Shown here: one piece after another, positions 1 to 15,000 of the stretch
Position numbering within the stretch: the first letter of the stretch is position 1
Layout: each line of letters begins with the position of its first letter
Assembly (NCBI GenBank): GCA_947561715.1
Contig: OX387202.1
Coordinates: 12,351,001-12,415,000, forward strand
From: Ascidia mentula
Lineage: Eukaryota > Chordata > Ascidiacea > Phlebobranchia > Ascidiidae
Direction of reading: 5' to 3'
DNA: 64,000 bases
The notes under the pieces: generated by a model
Databases searched by the model: none
Told to the model about the DNA's origin: nothing
Seen by the model: only the letters and a program-made list of their open reading frames with translations
Made by a program: the position numbers and the translations under genes

Positions 1-78
1 AACTCTTTTTCTCTTATCCGAAAAAGCATTTAAATAATCGTTAAACACAAATAGTCCGAAATGGCAATTTATCCGGAC

Positions 79-3000
79 CTGCAGTTTCTCGATTTCCCTT
101 TCTCTCTCCTCTCTCTCGCGGTTGCTCCTAGCAATCCTGGCTTCCACCTCATGAAGAGTCCTCTCCACTTGTTTGTACTCCGCCACAGTTGCCTCCCGCT
201 CTTTGAGCTCCTCCTCAAGCTCCAAGTCCATTCTCCGGAGCTGCAGAAGAAATTTTGTTTGCATGGAAATCCCATTACGTAAGAATTTTGGAAGCTCAAT
301 TGGTTGTATGCTTCACATGCTGACGATTATTCTTTGTTTATTTTTATCCTGGTGGTGAAGGAAATGGCTGCATTTTTCACCAAGAAAATTATTGGACACG
401 CTACATTTTTATTTTGACGTGGAAGCCCAAATTCTTACAAACCAAAACACCTTCGTAAAGGGGCGATCAGTTGTTCAGTATTTAGTGGTCACAGCTGTTA
501 CGTTTTCAGGTTGAACTGATGTTATATTTTGTAACTCGTTTTAAGTGTAAATTATTTTGCGAATCGTTTGCATCAGGTTTGTCAATCGCATTGATATAAA
601 AATGCAATAAAAATTTTTCATAATCTTTTGCCGATTGTAAGGTCGGTAACAATACCCAAATATAAACTAAACCATCCGAATCAAAAAAACAACATCCTAT
701 TTAACGCAATATACACTATCACACTTAACACCTATCTTCAAAACCATATTAACTACAAAACACAATCCGTTACCTCTTCTTGGAGCTTGCCATTGGTGCG
801 ATCAGATTCACGGAGAGCCTTAGCCTTCGCCTCCACGTCTGCCTTTAAGGAGTCGAGCTCCCGAGCTGCGTTACGCTTGAATTCCTCCAGATGTTCAATG
901 GTTTCGTTCGTCCCGTCGCCAGTTGAAGCAGTGGAAAGGCGCCTTAACTGTATTAGGCGCCAGGGTCAGTTTAAGCAGGCTGGTGAAGGCAGTGGTTGGA
1001 ACTCTGGGGTCGAATTAGGACCCGACAGAAACCAGTTCCATGTAAATGAAGGAATGAGGAATTTAAACACTGATTTTTACGCACTCATGGATCAGAAAGT
1101 CGGAAAAGATTTTAACCCAATATTAAGTTTGAAAGTGGGGAGTTGGTTGTATTATAAAGTTTAAGAGTTACAGAGGTGATGGTAAGAATGTTCCATTAGA
1201 AAACACAGCACTAACAAAACCCGGTTACCGATTCAACCCCAAACGTTAAACATTAAACTTCCACAGACATAACAAACACACACTGTGTTTAATTACATTG
1301 TGTTAGAGAAACAGGATGTTGAGAAAAAAAACACGACAGCAGTTAAAAGAAAACTTAGCCACCATGCATGCCAAACATAAATTACGTCACATGCATACGT
1401 CACGCGCGGCCAACCGTGGCGCGCGACGTTCGAAGCCGGGCCGTAGCAACCGTTGCCAGGCACTGGCACAATGACGGACAGATGCACACGCGCTGCAGAC
1501 TACCTCCTCGGTTAGTTGCTCGATCTCCATCTTGCGGCGAGCGGCAAGCTCCGTTTGCTCCGCTAGGGCGCGCTCGAGGTCGAGCTTCTGTCGCTCAAGA
1601 TCATGCAGGGACAGCTTTTCGACCTGGGGTCAAAGGTTAGAGGTCGCCGCGCATGCTTGCTGTTAGAAGGAATCGATTCGGTACGATTCCGTACCCAATT
1701 TTTTGCTAAATGGCAACACAAAAGGCGACGTCTATGATGACGTCAAGACGTGTGAAGGTGACGTCATGATTGTAAACCAAATCGTGGTTGGTGATGCATT
1801 CAATAGTAATACAAATATATGTGCAGTGGGGATGTTGCACTGATGCGAAATATCGGTTTATATTGTTAAGCCAAAATGTGAAAAACAAGGGATAGAAATC
1901 AAGGTTCTATTGCAGTTTTTAAATAGTTCTAGCTCAGTTTTGCTCATGCATGTAATCGTATGTAAAAGATATTCCTTTCATCTTTATTTTTAACCTTTAC
2001 CAAAACCGCAAATTACCATCATAAAAACATCAGCAAAAGGCTAGACTATCTTAAAACAGAACAAATTCACTGTATACTGTGCACATTAATCACCAAAGCG
2101 CGCATTCCACCAATAAAATAATAGTGTTGGTGAATTTTTTTGCACACCGCACACCACCGCACTGCAGAAATCTACGTTGGTTAGGGCGCACACGTGCAAG
2201 CAAAAACAGCCGCCTGGTTTTGGCAAAATCTCCAACGATACCTTGACTTCGGAAAGAGAGGTTTCCAGATTTGCTTTCTGGGCTTGCAGTTCGGAAAGAT
2301 TGCGATCTGATTCAGTTAGTTGGTGTTCCAAGTCGCAAACTTGAGCCTAGAAGTGACATTCGCTTAGTTTTTAATGTGAATGCTCTCTATAACACATGCT
2401 TGGAAATTTGTCCGAGAACAGGTTTTCCCAAACAGGTGGTCGCAACACTGTGGCAGTGGTAAAGCGAATTTTATCTATCAAAAAAAACTGTGCATCAATG
2501 TCATACACATGTTTTTACTGTAGTAATTCACAACGACCAATACAGAAGTTTAACTGAAGTTTAAAGGTCAACGAAGTGAGCGCATTATTGTAGTTCTGTC
2601 ATTAAGATTACTGCTTCATCAATATATCCAAACATTAAATGACTGTGCCGAACACGAGGGGATCGCGGAAATTTTACTCTGGTGTTAATTGTTGTTCGCA
2701 CACTTTAAAGGGCCCTGAGTGAAATATGTACATTGTTTTTGACGAGGTTACAATGCTATACATGATATGCATTGCTCCAAAGTTGCTTTAAATCCGAATC
2801 AACTTAAATCCGGATTAACTGTTAAAAAACAGTACACCCCCCAAAGGCCATTTGTACAATTAATTGTCAAACAATCTGAAATGCGCAAGATGTCAAGACA
2901 AACCTCTAGGTGACGCCTGGTGCGACTGAGCTCCTTCTTGAGGCGTTCGGAATCGTTTTCAAGTTCTTGAATTCGACCTTTGAGGCGTGTGACGTCAGAC

Positions 3001-6000
3001 TCCAAAGTTCTGATCTGTTTGAATCAAAAACTCAATAAAATGAAGTCACCTAAAACCAACACATTTTCACACTTGCATCATCTATGCACAAAATGCCACA
3101 CCCGAAACTTTCTGCAGGGAAACCTTAACCTTGCGCAAAACATTTGGACCGGAGTCTGCACTGAAAGAGAAGAAAAAAAGTACCTCTCTTTCTCCGTCTT
3201 CCCGCTCCTGCCTCGCCTCCTGCATCTGGCTCTTCAGAGTTGACTTCTGAAGCTCCAGGGATGCGAGAGATCCTTCCAACTTCTTTTTCTCCTAAAAAAC
3301 AGGAAATTTAAAAAAATCGTTTCGTCGAGCCAAGCAGAAAACCAGGTTGTTTGTAGCATAAGGTCAACTCAGTGGTTCCAAATTTTCATGCAGAGGCGAA
3401 ACACTTGTACGTTACAAAATGGTGGGAGATTCGTGCTTTTAAAGGTTATAATTTGCACTTTTCTCATGTTAAATCTTCAAACCAAACTGCGTTTTGTCCC
3501 TGGTAGGGCTGCAGCTTCACTGCAAGACATTATTTAATTACAATTTGTAAAGCTGCTTCAACGAATAAAAGTACTTGCAAAGATGTAAAAATGGCACAAC
3601 AGTTTGTCTTGAAGCCATGTTTGGTATCCTCTGGGTTAACTATTGCTTTAAAATGCCATAACACAACGAAAAACCAACCTGTTTTGCATCGCCCAACTCT
3701 TGTGTCAGTTTGTCTATGCGGTCTGTGTGGTACTTGTTGTCGTTCGCATGGGTCAGTTTTCGCTGTAGCGAGTTGACCTCGTGCTGAAGGTCGGCCGACT
3801 TGGCTTGTTCGGCCTGTTTGAAGTAAAGGGTGATGATAAGATTATATTTTTTGTAAAACGCTAATGTAGTTAAGCTCGTTTATCATGGCCTTGCAAATAT
3901 TCGCGTTTCACTTTGTATTGATTCATATTTTGCTACTTTCGGTCAAAGCGTTTTAATTCTTATTCACACAATAATATTTTTAAGAGTATTTTAGATTAAT
4001 CCTAAATATTTGACCTTCTGATGGTTGTACAATGCTTACACTCTGCAATTTCACAGCACAAAATACAATAACCAAAATAATATATTCGCAAACTTTCGTT
4101 GACGCAAAGAAAGGGGATTCAAGAAAACACAATAGCCAAATGCTACGAAATTATTCCGACATACTTTCTACGTACTTTTCTACGAGTTGGCCACATTTTT
4201 CAACAAAAGTTTTGTACAAAAGTCAATTAGAAGTGGATTGGAGTTCAATGCGGGAATCAAGCACGCAACAAAATAATCAGATTCGAATCTTCACATTTAT
4301 TAAAACCGTCCTCCTGAAATCTTACCTTTAGCTCTTCCTGGATTTTTCGGAGGAAGCTCTTGTTATCTTTAATGTGTTCCTCAGCACGACGTCGATTTGA
4401 GGATTTTTCCTCATCACTATCCTCCTCATCTGAACTCGAGCTCTCGCGATCCCTGAGCTCCTGCATCTTAACGATCTCCTCCTTGAGAGCAGACACTTGC
4501 TCCTCCAAGATAGGTCTTGCCTCAACGGCACTCGCACTCTCCTGGAAGATGAGGATCAGAATTTGGGATCACGGAGTTTTTCCCACGTGAAAAAGAAGAG
4601 TTTTCTTCAGGAGGACAAACCTGTCTCAGGTTCTCTAGCTCATCTCGGAGGCGGGAGAGGAGGTCGTCGTGCATCTTCCTCATCATCTCTACCTCCTCAT
4701 CATGGGCGTCTGACTCATCGCGCAATGCCTGCAACAAGTAGGGGTGATGTTACAGTAATTGGTCATTCTCTTGTACGAGGGTAAAAGTTATCACACAAAC
4801 ATTATTCATGACTTTGCCGCCCGATTTTAGTCCCAAAAATTTTGTACGATGGTAAAAGTGAACAGTATTGGAGCCATCCTGTGAACACCATACAGAAAGA
4901 TACACAGCAGCCCAACAATCCAGAAATATTTGTTTGTTGATTAAAACAGAATTTTGGGGACAAAAACGGGCGGCACAATGGTGAATAAAGTTTTGTATAC
5001 AACCAGCGAAACGCAATAACTGATGGAAGTTAGGTAACAGACTGTTGTGTTTGTGTAACCTTTCGAAGAACCATGATCTCGTTTTCTCGTTTGGCAAGAG
5101 AGCTTTCTCTTTGGTTCTGTTCGTTCTGGAGACAATCGTAGGCTTTCTGTAGTCGTTCCAACTCCTGCGACAAAAAATAAAATTCTTACATCAGCACGAT
5201 GTATAAATCGAAATATATTAAGATCAGTAGCAGCGACGCTTAAAATGGGTTCTGCGGATCCTGCAGTAAGTCCGCGAAACCATATCGGAGAACCGCCAAA
5301 GGCCCAGAGCCGTTCAACCCTATGAACGCAGTGTATACAAATTATACCACAATGGTAATGAATGCGTGTCGGCATGCTTAGTCCTAGTACAGGTTTGTAC
5401 ACTCACGGTATTAAAAGGTGAACTCGTAAATCATTTGGCGTGGGATGATTAATCAAGTCGAGCCTTAACCTTGGCACACATGAGCTTTGGTTTAGAAGTC
5501 TTTTGGGATAAAATTATTAGAATTTAATGGAACACAGTTGGTCCACAATCCAACGAGCTAACGACCACTTTCATGTTAACCCTGATTTTTGAGAGATTTG
5601 TCATTGAAGAAGCTGACAACACAAGCAAGGGTAATTGCCTTACGTCACAGCGGATGAAAACGTTACTAAGTTTCCCTTCACAACTTTCACTTTGTACAAG
5701 GAATCCAGGTGTTCTTACAGGGGAAATGAAAGTTCTCAGAAACGAAAGTTTACCTCGGTGAGTTCGGCTTCGTCCGTTTTCGACTCCCTCGCTCCGGATT
5801 TAGCTTCTTCCAGCGCATCGCCGAGTTCCGACAACTCAGAACGTAAATCGTTCAACTCCTGCGCCTGCTGTTGTTTAATGATGCGGTCACGACGTTCACT
5901 GAAATAATAAATATCGACTTGGTGGTGAAATGTAGGCTTTGTGGGTTTGGAAAGTGGTTTAGTTGGACTATTTTGGACATGTGGGCGCTTTTCCAAGGAT

Positions 6001-9000
6001 GCAATTTGGGTTGCTGACGGGGATGGGGTAACTTAGGGCAATGATATAGAAGAAACTAGGGGTACTGGCGCGTACTAGACGTTATTTTAAGATCTTTTTC
6101 ACACTTATTTCAAAAACATGTAGCTCATATCCATGGTAGTGGCATTTCGGAATTTGGCTGCAAACCCAAAATATTTATTGGGTGTTTTGTTGAAAATTTG
6201 GCATGCCAGCAATTAAGAGGATTTTGTGTCTAAACCTCCCTAAACAAGCTACCTATAGTTTATGTTGCGATATGTACAAATTCGATAGGGTTATAATATA
6301 AGGGTATAAAAACATGACATGTGCCAGGTAATGAGTAGATACTTATGTAGATACATTGTATTCAGGGGAATTCCTACTTTTGTCTGTGGTTTTGAATCTC
6401 ATCCTGTGCGGATTCGAGCTTCTTCTCCAGATCCTTGAGGATCTTCCTTCCCTCTAGGATCTCATCCTCCAACTTCTGGTTCTCTCTCTCCACCGCATCC
6501 AACTTCTGCTGGAGATCTTTGAGCAATTGGAAGTTGTCCAGGTTCGTCTAAAAAGCGAAGAAAACATAAAAGTATTACAACTTCTATGCATATTTACTGA
6601 CATTTTGTTTAAAAAATGAAGAATAATTTGAGGTTGGACTTGCTTATTATCTGTAAGATGGATCTGGCCCTTGGTTAGGCATTGTTTATTCATATGTGAC
6701 AGCAAATTACTTTATTTGGTGTATATAGTGAAGCAACGAACCTCTGATTTACCGCTTGTTGCTTCACTATATACAGAAAAAAATGATTTGTGAAGAGCTA
6801 AAGAGCGAAATTGTGATAATCATGCTGTAGACATTGCCACTGAAATCTTGCACATTTTATACAGCCGGTTAGATACATGAGTTGTCACTAACTGCACTGA
6901 CGTGACCGGAAGGTCGTAACAATACGACTATACACGTTCAAATTTACTTGTATTCATTGTTACGTCACATACTTGCTAGCAATCACGGCGAAAGTTACAA
7001 AGTTTAACATTGTTGGCTAAACGTTGCCATTGAACTCTTTAACATTTATGACTTTGCAGTGAAAATTCTGGTTGGTATAAATGCTCTAATTGACGCCAAT
7101 CGTTACATTTATTTTACTCCGCAATGGAAGATACATAAAGCAGAATAAATACGGTACACTCACGTCGGCTTTGGTTTGCAGCTCCCTTACAGTTCCACGT
7201 AAATCGGAAATATGCTGTTGTAGTTCGGCCACAGTCGGCGCTGTCGAGCCGTCCACTTCGTCCTCGTGTTTCTGCAAATTCGAGACAGGCGTTTATGATT
7301 TGACGAAGTAGAGATTGAATATTAACAGAAAGTTACTATGCAAGGCTGCCCTTTGGAACAAGGCAGTGTGGTTTTACAAACCCATTACCGTTGGAAAACC
7401 AAATTCACACGGTCGTTATTCGCAACAGTTGTTGTCTTTATGAGTCGTATAATGGTTTAGTTGTATAAGGTTTCGGTGTTTTATGAAAAAAAGCTGTGGA
7501 AAGGCATTACACCATGGTTCAGCAATTCGCTGGGACAAGTAAGAAATGAACTGTCAAGGGTTTCAAAAACTTGTGCAAATATCACCTGTACATTACAAAT
7601 GCAGTGACGCGACAAAACCAATATGGATGTGTGGACATGATGGCAGCAGTATATAGAGATATATACCTTGATATTAATATTTTTGACGGGTTTAATATTT
7701 ACACATTCAAAAACTGAAAACACCAGTTTCCCTGTAAGTTAACAGACGGACCGTTTTTTCATAACATAACGATTTCCTGTGTGAGGTTGGGTTGGCTCAA
7801 GGCGGTTTCGACCGTGTCGAAATACTTCCTAACTCATATTTCTCAGCTCACCTTGTTCACGTTCTGACTGCTGATCTTGCCGAAAACGATGCTGGATGTC
7901 CGTTTGTGGGACTTTCGCGATTCGTCTCCCGTACTGACGGTACTGCAACACAAATAAATAGCTTGTTAAACTGTACAGACAACCACAATTGTATGTTTAG
8001 CAGCTCCCAGAGGTTACGACCAGCAGAGAGGGAGTGTCTATTGAACAGTTTTGGTACCACTGACCAATCTATACATACGTTACTTGGCATTGCGCTTTTT
8101 TCTTGAACAGTTCCGTTACGGGTATGTATGACGTCACGAAACCATTGGAAAGTCCGAGATTTTTGAGAGGGCAGAAATATAAACTAAACGCTCGATTTCT
8201 AAGAGTTTTCAAATTTTCTACACATCAACTTGAATGATAATATTTTAAACAGTTTTTGTACACGGATTTGTACCTTGAACAAACTGGTTCGACTGCTATA
8301 TGGGTGTTCTGTACCACAAAAACCGCCGAATAAAGGTTTAATGTAGTCTTTCTTAATCATGATCCTATTAGTCTTTCCCTCTTTTCCCACGTAAAGAACG
8401 GAAAACCGCATTTGCCCAAAGGCAACCAATCAGATCGCGCGAATATTAATTCAAACGAAAACGCAAAAACGCATTGTGGCGCCAATGTGAAGAGCGATAT
8501 CATATCATCATGGATACGGTCACAGACAAGTCGGGAAGTTAAGTGTTGTCAAAAGGTGCTCGAATAGGTATTTCACAGCAATAAAGCTTCCAGAGAGGAG
8601 CTATGAAGTGCCGCTGTCTTCGTGAGAGTGAATTCTACGGGAAGTGTGGGATTAGGGTTCGCGTACATCGGTTTGGGCTTCGATTTTATGTAAAATTCGA
8701 AACAAGATGCATTTTGTTTTGGTGGTTAATGATGGGTGTACGTATTCCATATGCGAATGCAAATAGGGAGTGAGAAGGTACAAACACATAGTTTAAGATA
8801 ACTGCTTAAAATGTATCCAACCGCATTCATTCCATTGTTTCGCTGCGTAATAAATGAACACAAATACGTATTTTACGTAAAATCCAATATTATGATGGCT
8901 ACGTCAGCGAGAATAAATAAACCCACATGTGGTGTGTGGTATGTTGTATCGTGGAATATCAAATGAAGCTCAAATAAAGGGACTGCGGTATACAGAGCTT

Positions 9001-12000
9001 TTATTAGTATTTGGTCTCGTCTGATAGAGTGTGTACAATACGACGTTTTACAACGCTGAGAACAGACTTTTGGTGCCACAAAAATATATCACATACGCTC
9101 TGAATTGCAACTTGCAATTACGACATCGTATGACCTAAGGCTAACTGAAACAGTTCCCTAGCGTTGCATTCTTGCGAGAGCGCAATATACACTTAAAAAA
9201 AAAAAAACGAAAAAGTCCTCGACAAAAAATTCCCAACCGCCCAAGTCGCATTGCAAGAGAAATTCGACGAGCTGCCAACCAATCCCATTCCCGCAAACCG
9301 CATTCAATGGCCCGAGGGCTTTGGCATGAACAACAAGGCACTTGTGCGGTAGACGAGATAACGCACCTACGTGCGGGCTAACTTGTTTATACAGGACCTG
9401 GCTTCCGCCCATATCTTACACCGAATGTTTTCATTGCAACGTTGACCGGTTTGTGTCGAGATGTTATGTTTGGATACAACGAAGGCGTTTTGCTGATGGA
9501 GCGGACAAAGCAAAGTGGGACAGTTACCACAACGTGAGGGTGTTTTTTGGATTACACGCTACAAGATGCTGTACTGGAAGTGCAATATCTTTTCCAAAGC
9601 TACAAATTACAGGCGTTTTTTTTTCACATACGGGTCTCCCTGTGTGGACATGGCTTAATCGCAAAATTCTTTTTTTCGTTTATTACTTTTACAGAATTTA
9701 CCGGTGATACTTTGTGGGCGACAAATACGTGTTATTCAGAATTGTATAAAGAAGTGCGGGAAAGTATGGACGCAAAAACACAATGGTCGCATTCAACATT
9801 TCAACAGTGGTTGCCCTTTGGCGAACTTTCTAAGCACAAATTCGAACATTCATCAAAAAGATTTGCAGAAGCAATTTGGTAATATTCCCTGTATGTGGAT
9901 CCGTTATTAAGTAGGGTTTTGATCAAATAACCTTTGGACAAACAGCTCTATCCTCGCTGGCAATTTTAGTAACTGATTAAAACACCACCCTAACAGCAAC
10001 ATGATTTTCATCTTTTAAAATTTTTCCCAAATTTCATCATGTTAGGTTTGCCTCAAAGTGCAAATATTACACAGTTTTACATGTCCTAGATTGTGTTACC
10101 TGACTGGAGAAGTCGGTTCTCTATCTCTAGGAATTTCAGCTTCTACATCAGCCGCCTGCAAAATGGGTACATGTGTATATTATTACATAAAATATGCACC
10201 TGTTTTATTAAATTGAGAGCACATTTGTTTTACTACACTACACTTATACATGCACAACAATGGGAGTCAAAATTCAAGTAGGCACATTTTACTGAAAACA
10301 CATTCCATTCTTGTTATGTCACAATTCAACAATAACTGCAGGCAGTTCTACAAAGAAACACAACATTGCAAAAAATTTATGAACTTACATTTTCCGCTTC
10401 AATTTCATCATCTGTGATGTGGAGTGGTGCACTGAGGGAATCAGCATCAGAGTATTCTGATTCACTGTATTCACTTCCACTGTAAGCTGGGAATGTTGGG
10501 TTACATTAGGGCAAGACAGAGGCAGGATTGCAAATAAATGCAATAAAAAAAATTATCAAATGTGCACTCAGGATTTACTTTTAGCTTTAACTCTTTTAGT
10601 TCAATTATTTCAGATGTTTCAAAGTAATTTTTGCAACAGGTATAATACAGATAAAAAAATACTATGAACTGTACAAAAAACAAGAGTTCAAATTGTCCAA
10701 CATGCAAACATGCACTGGTTGCAACAACCACAATTTGATGAAATGATTTGATCTCTAAATTATAATTTTTTAAAAAAGTTTTTCAAAATGAAATGGTGAG
10801 AATTATTTCAGCACAGAAAGAATTAACAACAGCGTTTTACCTCTTCCAGTAGAGTCAACAAGCTTTTGGGCATTTCGTTTTCTTCTCGTTTTTCGGAGAA
10901 GTTGCCTGCTTGGACCCATGATCTTGGCAGTGCTTACAACTGTCTTGGGAACATTCAGTGTATCCTTGGGTTTTTCACCATTGGTTGGTTTTGCTTCTTA
11001 AAATCAAAATTAGAAGATTAAAATTTTGCAAGGCACTGCCATAGTGAAGCTTTCAGGAGTTGTGCAAGATTTATGTTTTTATTTTTCGATCAGCAAACTG
11101 ACAAATAATTGAATTAAATTTTTGTTTAAATAAAATTTTGGTTGATGCAAATTTTCAGTGAAATCAAATTTTTAGTTGAATCAAATTTTCAGCATATCAA
11201 AGTTTAGCTTATTTTATGTAATTTTCAAATATTTCTACAACTTGCTGTTATGCATTTTTTTCATGCATCCAAATCATGCTTTTTTAATTTTTTTTCATAT
11301 GATCACATTAATCTAAGCATAGCTAATATCATGTAAAGAACAAACTTTAAAGTTAGCACAAAAAACAAAAACTACAGCCATGCACAGAAAATTAGGAACC
11401 ACAATATGATACTTACACACACAACCTGATTCAAAACAACTACAGTTTAGAATAAAATTACTAAATTAAAACACACATTTCTACTTAAAACAAATGCATA
11501 AAAACTGTTAACTTCCCAATTGTAACTTGGGCAGAACTAAAATTATTAACATTCGTGCATTTTATCAATTAGAATGTAAATTGTGCAGATGAGCTATTGG
11601 CATAAACCCATTTTTTTGCCAAATACTCCACTACAAAAGTATTGTTACTGCTCCTGTTCACCACAAACACATGAACAATAAAAATGATTTAAATTAATAG
11701 GCTACAGTATCCATTATACCCATCACTGCACATTTCAATGCAGCGAAAATTGTGGTTATATATGAATAATAATTTATTTATTTCTTGCAAAAACAAAAGC
11801 ATCTATTTTTCTAAAACAAATTTTCACAAAAAAATCCTAAAACACTGCCACAGGCACACAAAATCAAAGCTACACAAAAATCATTGGTTATTAAGCAACC
11901 CTGTCAATCAAAAAGACAGCAAAAGCAGAAATCAAGCAAAAGGGCTGATCAGTTATTGCTCAGGCACTAGGTCACCTCTTAACGCAGTCTCTTTGGGCAA

Positions 12001-15000
12001 GCGTGGAGGGGATTTTGCAACTGTTTCAGGTACTATGAGGTCCTCGACAACATGGCGAAAGCTGTATTTGCTCGCTGAGCATTTGTATAGTGTTTAGTTT
12101 TTTTTTGCCTTGTGTTAGAAAAAATGCAAGCGCATATTTTTCACCTGTTGTTGTTCTGCTTTGGGGACCTTTTACGTCAGTAGTCTTTTTGTACTCTGTG
12201 ACATTTCGTCAAAACAAATGTTTCAGCACAAAAAAAAAAATTTAAAATTTAAAAAAATATGTCAAAGATTCAAATCTGCATTGTGTAAGATTCAACCAGG
12301 AGTAATCACCTAGAGAAAGGTGGGACACCAAAGAAGATTTGTTGGCAGGTTTTGCATCAGGAGTTTTTTTGTCTGTCATACGCTGAACCAAATCCAGCAA
12401 AGATGTACCACCCCTTTTGCCGTCTATAAAATCAAGGTTAAGTGGCTCTCTATTGGTACTCGTACATTCTGCGGCACACGTCGGCCATTCAACGAGGAAT
12501 TAATTTCATTAAAACCACTGCAGTGTCCTATTGTCAGCAATTAACAAGGTTTAAATGTCCCTGGAGTGGGTTGTTGGGTTTAAAGTGCCTTTCTGGGATG
12601 TTTTAGTTAAGTACGGTTTAGGCTGGAGCCAAAGGAATTATAAACACATGGTCATAAAGGCAGCAAAAAAAGAAGTTGTAACCTCCTTTTACAGACGAGA
12701 ACAATAATCTGGGGCTCTTGGCAACCTCAGGGACAATCTGTTCCTCTTGGATGCTTGAAATCGGTGCCAGGTCAGTACGTTCGGTTTCTTGGAACATTTG
12801 AAACAATTGATTTTTCTATTACACACAAATGTTCCAAGCATGCTTGACACTTGTTAACAGGTCTCCAATGTTAAATAAACATGCAAGATATTAGCTGTTG
12901 TTTTAGATGAAAGTGGTTATTGTAACGTTATTTGAAAATGGGGCCTAAGGCAACCAAAAGAGTTTTGAGGTGTGCTACGTACATTTTTTTGCTTTGAATT
13001 AGGATTATACACAGAAAGGGAAAAAACCTGTCAATGTGGATAGATCCACTAAAGTATCTCGGGGAACAGCAACTGGCTCTACAATTTCTTCCAGAGCTTG
13101 AGCAGCAGCTCTTTGCCAGCGTCGACTGACATTGTTTTTTGGTGGTAAAGGTGGCAGAAATAAGTCAAAATTTGAAATGAGAGTTCGCCAGTTTTTTCTG
13201 GCTAAAACCGGATGCAGGTTTGTCTTCGGTTTCATGGGTACTATTTCTGTGTTTTTTGTTTGCACTGGAACGACTTTACGCTCATTGGCAAGTGCCTTTT
13301 CAGCAGTCTTTTCCCAACTTCTTTTGGTTCGGCCTTGCAAGCAAAGGAAGAGCACACCCAGGTTAGTATGTTTGTAAGTTGTATAAGAACAAAGTAATCG
13401 GAATTTATTTTCCATTTATACGAAATGGTTAGCACTTATTCACCCATGCGTTATAATGCAAAAATTTAGGTAATTTTACAAACAAGAGCAAAACATGTAG
13501 TTGGTTAAAAGTTAGTTCCAATAAGTATATATATACCAATAATCTTAAAATAGGACATAAGTTTTTTTAATGTAATTATAGTTGAGGTAAAATAGGCTGT
13601 TTTGTTTAAGGTACAAGGTCATCAAAATCAAATTTTGGCATCACAGTTTGAACAAATTAAAACAACCAAGCGAGTTTTGACTATACTGAAACAACAACAT
13701 TATAGAGTGATAAAATTAAGAAACTCTGATAAAAATTCTGTGTGTACAATAAGCTCATGTCATCATCATTCAACAAAACAAAATTACTGTAAAAACTTTA
13801 GTTGGAGCCATGCATGGCAAGTTGTGACAGAACACAAAAAGCTACAAACAGGGACATAAAATTTGTCGGTGTGGGATTTCTCCAGACAATGCAAGCTGCC
13901 CTTAGTGCCCTGCAAACAGTTGCATTGAAGCGTGCGCAACCCCAAATTCACCTGTCTTATTTGGTGATGCACGAAGTGGAAAGTATTGTTGTCGTTTGTT
14001 ATCAGGTCTTTGAGTCATGCGCGTTATAACAGGTTTAACTGGTCTATATCCTGCAAAGCATCGGGCCAGAATAGTTTTCAATATGTAAATTTACCAGTGC
14101 AAAATATAATTTGAATTTCAGGATTTTCTGCTTTGGCCATTTGTTTCTGCAATTTTTAGTCAGGAAATATTTAATTCCAGTTTGAAACCGACATTAAACA
14201 AAGGATTAGCATCAAACAAAATGGGAGTAAATACTAAATCCATATAACTTTAACTACCCTAGAGCTAAACGAAAGAAAACAACCTGTTTCATACACATAC
14301 ATATTTGTAACAATCGACAGGACCAACATTTCTTCCACTAAACAGATTTTCAACTATTCCAAACAACCTAAAAAATTTAGGTAGAAATTCCACAGAAAAA
14401 CAAACTACATCCTACCTTTTGGTTTATTGAGTAAAGAGCTGGGTTTCGTGAGCGATTCTGCAGCTACTCCATGGGACTTTGTACCTTGGTTGGGATTCTG
14501 CCAAGGTTTGGGACTGCTAAGACGCACATGGGTGTCACTTGAACGGTCGGCGAATGAACGTGAATCGTCGCTCATGATGTTTAAAGTTCCTTCGTCAGTC
14601 GATAATCCAGTATCAGAGGATGTTGTTGAGGAAGATAATCGAGATGGGGATTGTTCCGTTTTCAAGGGGACGATATGTGGGATGGTGTTGGAATTGAATG
14701 GCGATTTGGTTGGGGATTTCGTCGCCGGTGATGTAATGGCAAAATACCTGCACACATAATGGAACATTCAGTTTATGTTGTGAACTTAATGTAAATGTTT
14801 GACTTTGTTGCATGTAATTTTTTTTATTTTAGGAAAGGTTGAAGTTGATTTTGTAGTATTATAAAATTTATATTCAGATAAATAATTTGGAAATCCTAAA
14901 TGTTAGTTTTGAACCAGAAATACTAATAAAAATATCATAACATAAAATTATAGAACCCCGTAAAGTTAGGTAAAGTCTGTCTTGTAACAGAAGGTAGAAC

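Noticed and set aside
628-1164. 178-codon plus-strand frame
   Set aside because: It overlaps cingulin exon 947-774 on the opposite strand and carries on into intron; it is a shadow.
4941-5402. 153-codon minus-strand frame
   Set aside because: It is cingulin exon 5164-5060 read in the wrong frame together with its flanking introns.
9141-9882. Overlapping frames on both strands in a large cingulin intron
   Set aside because: Low-complexity runs and no family resemblance; no supported exon.
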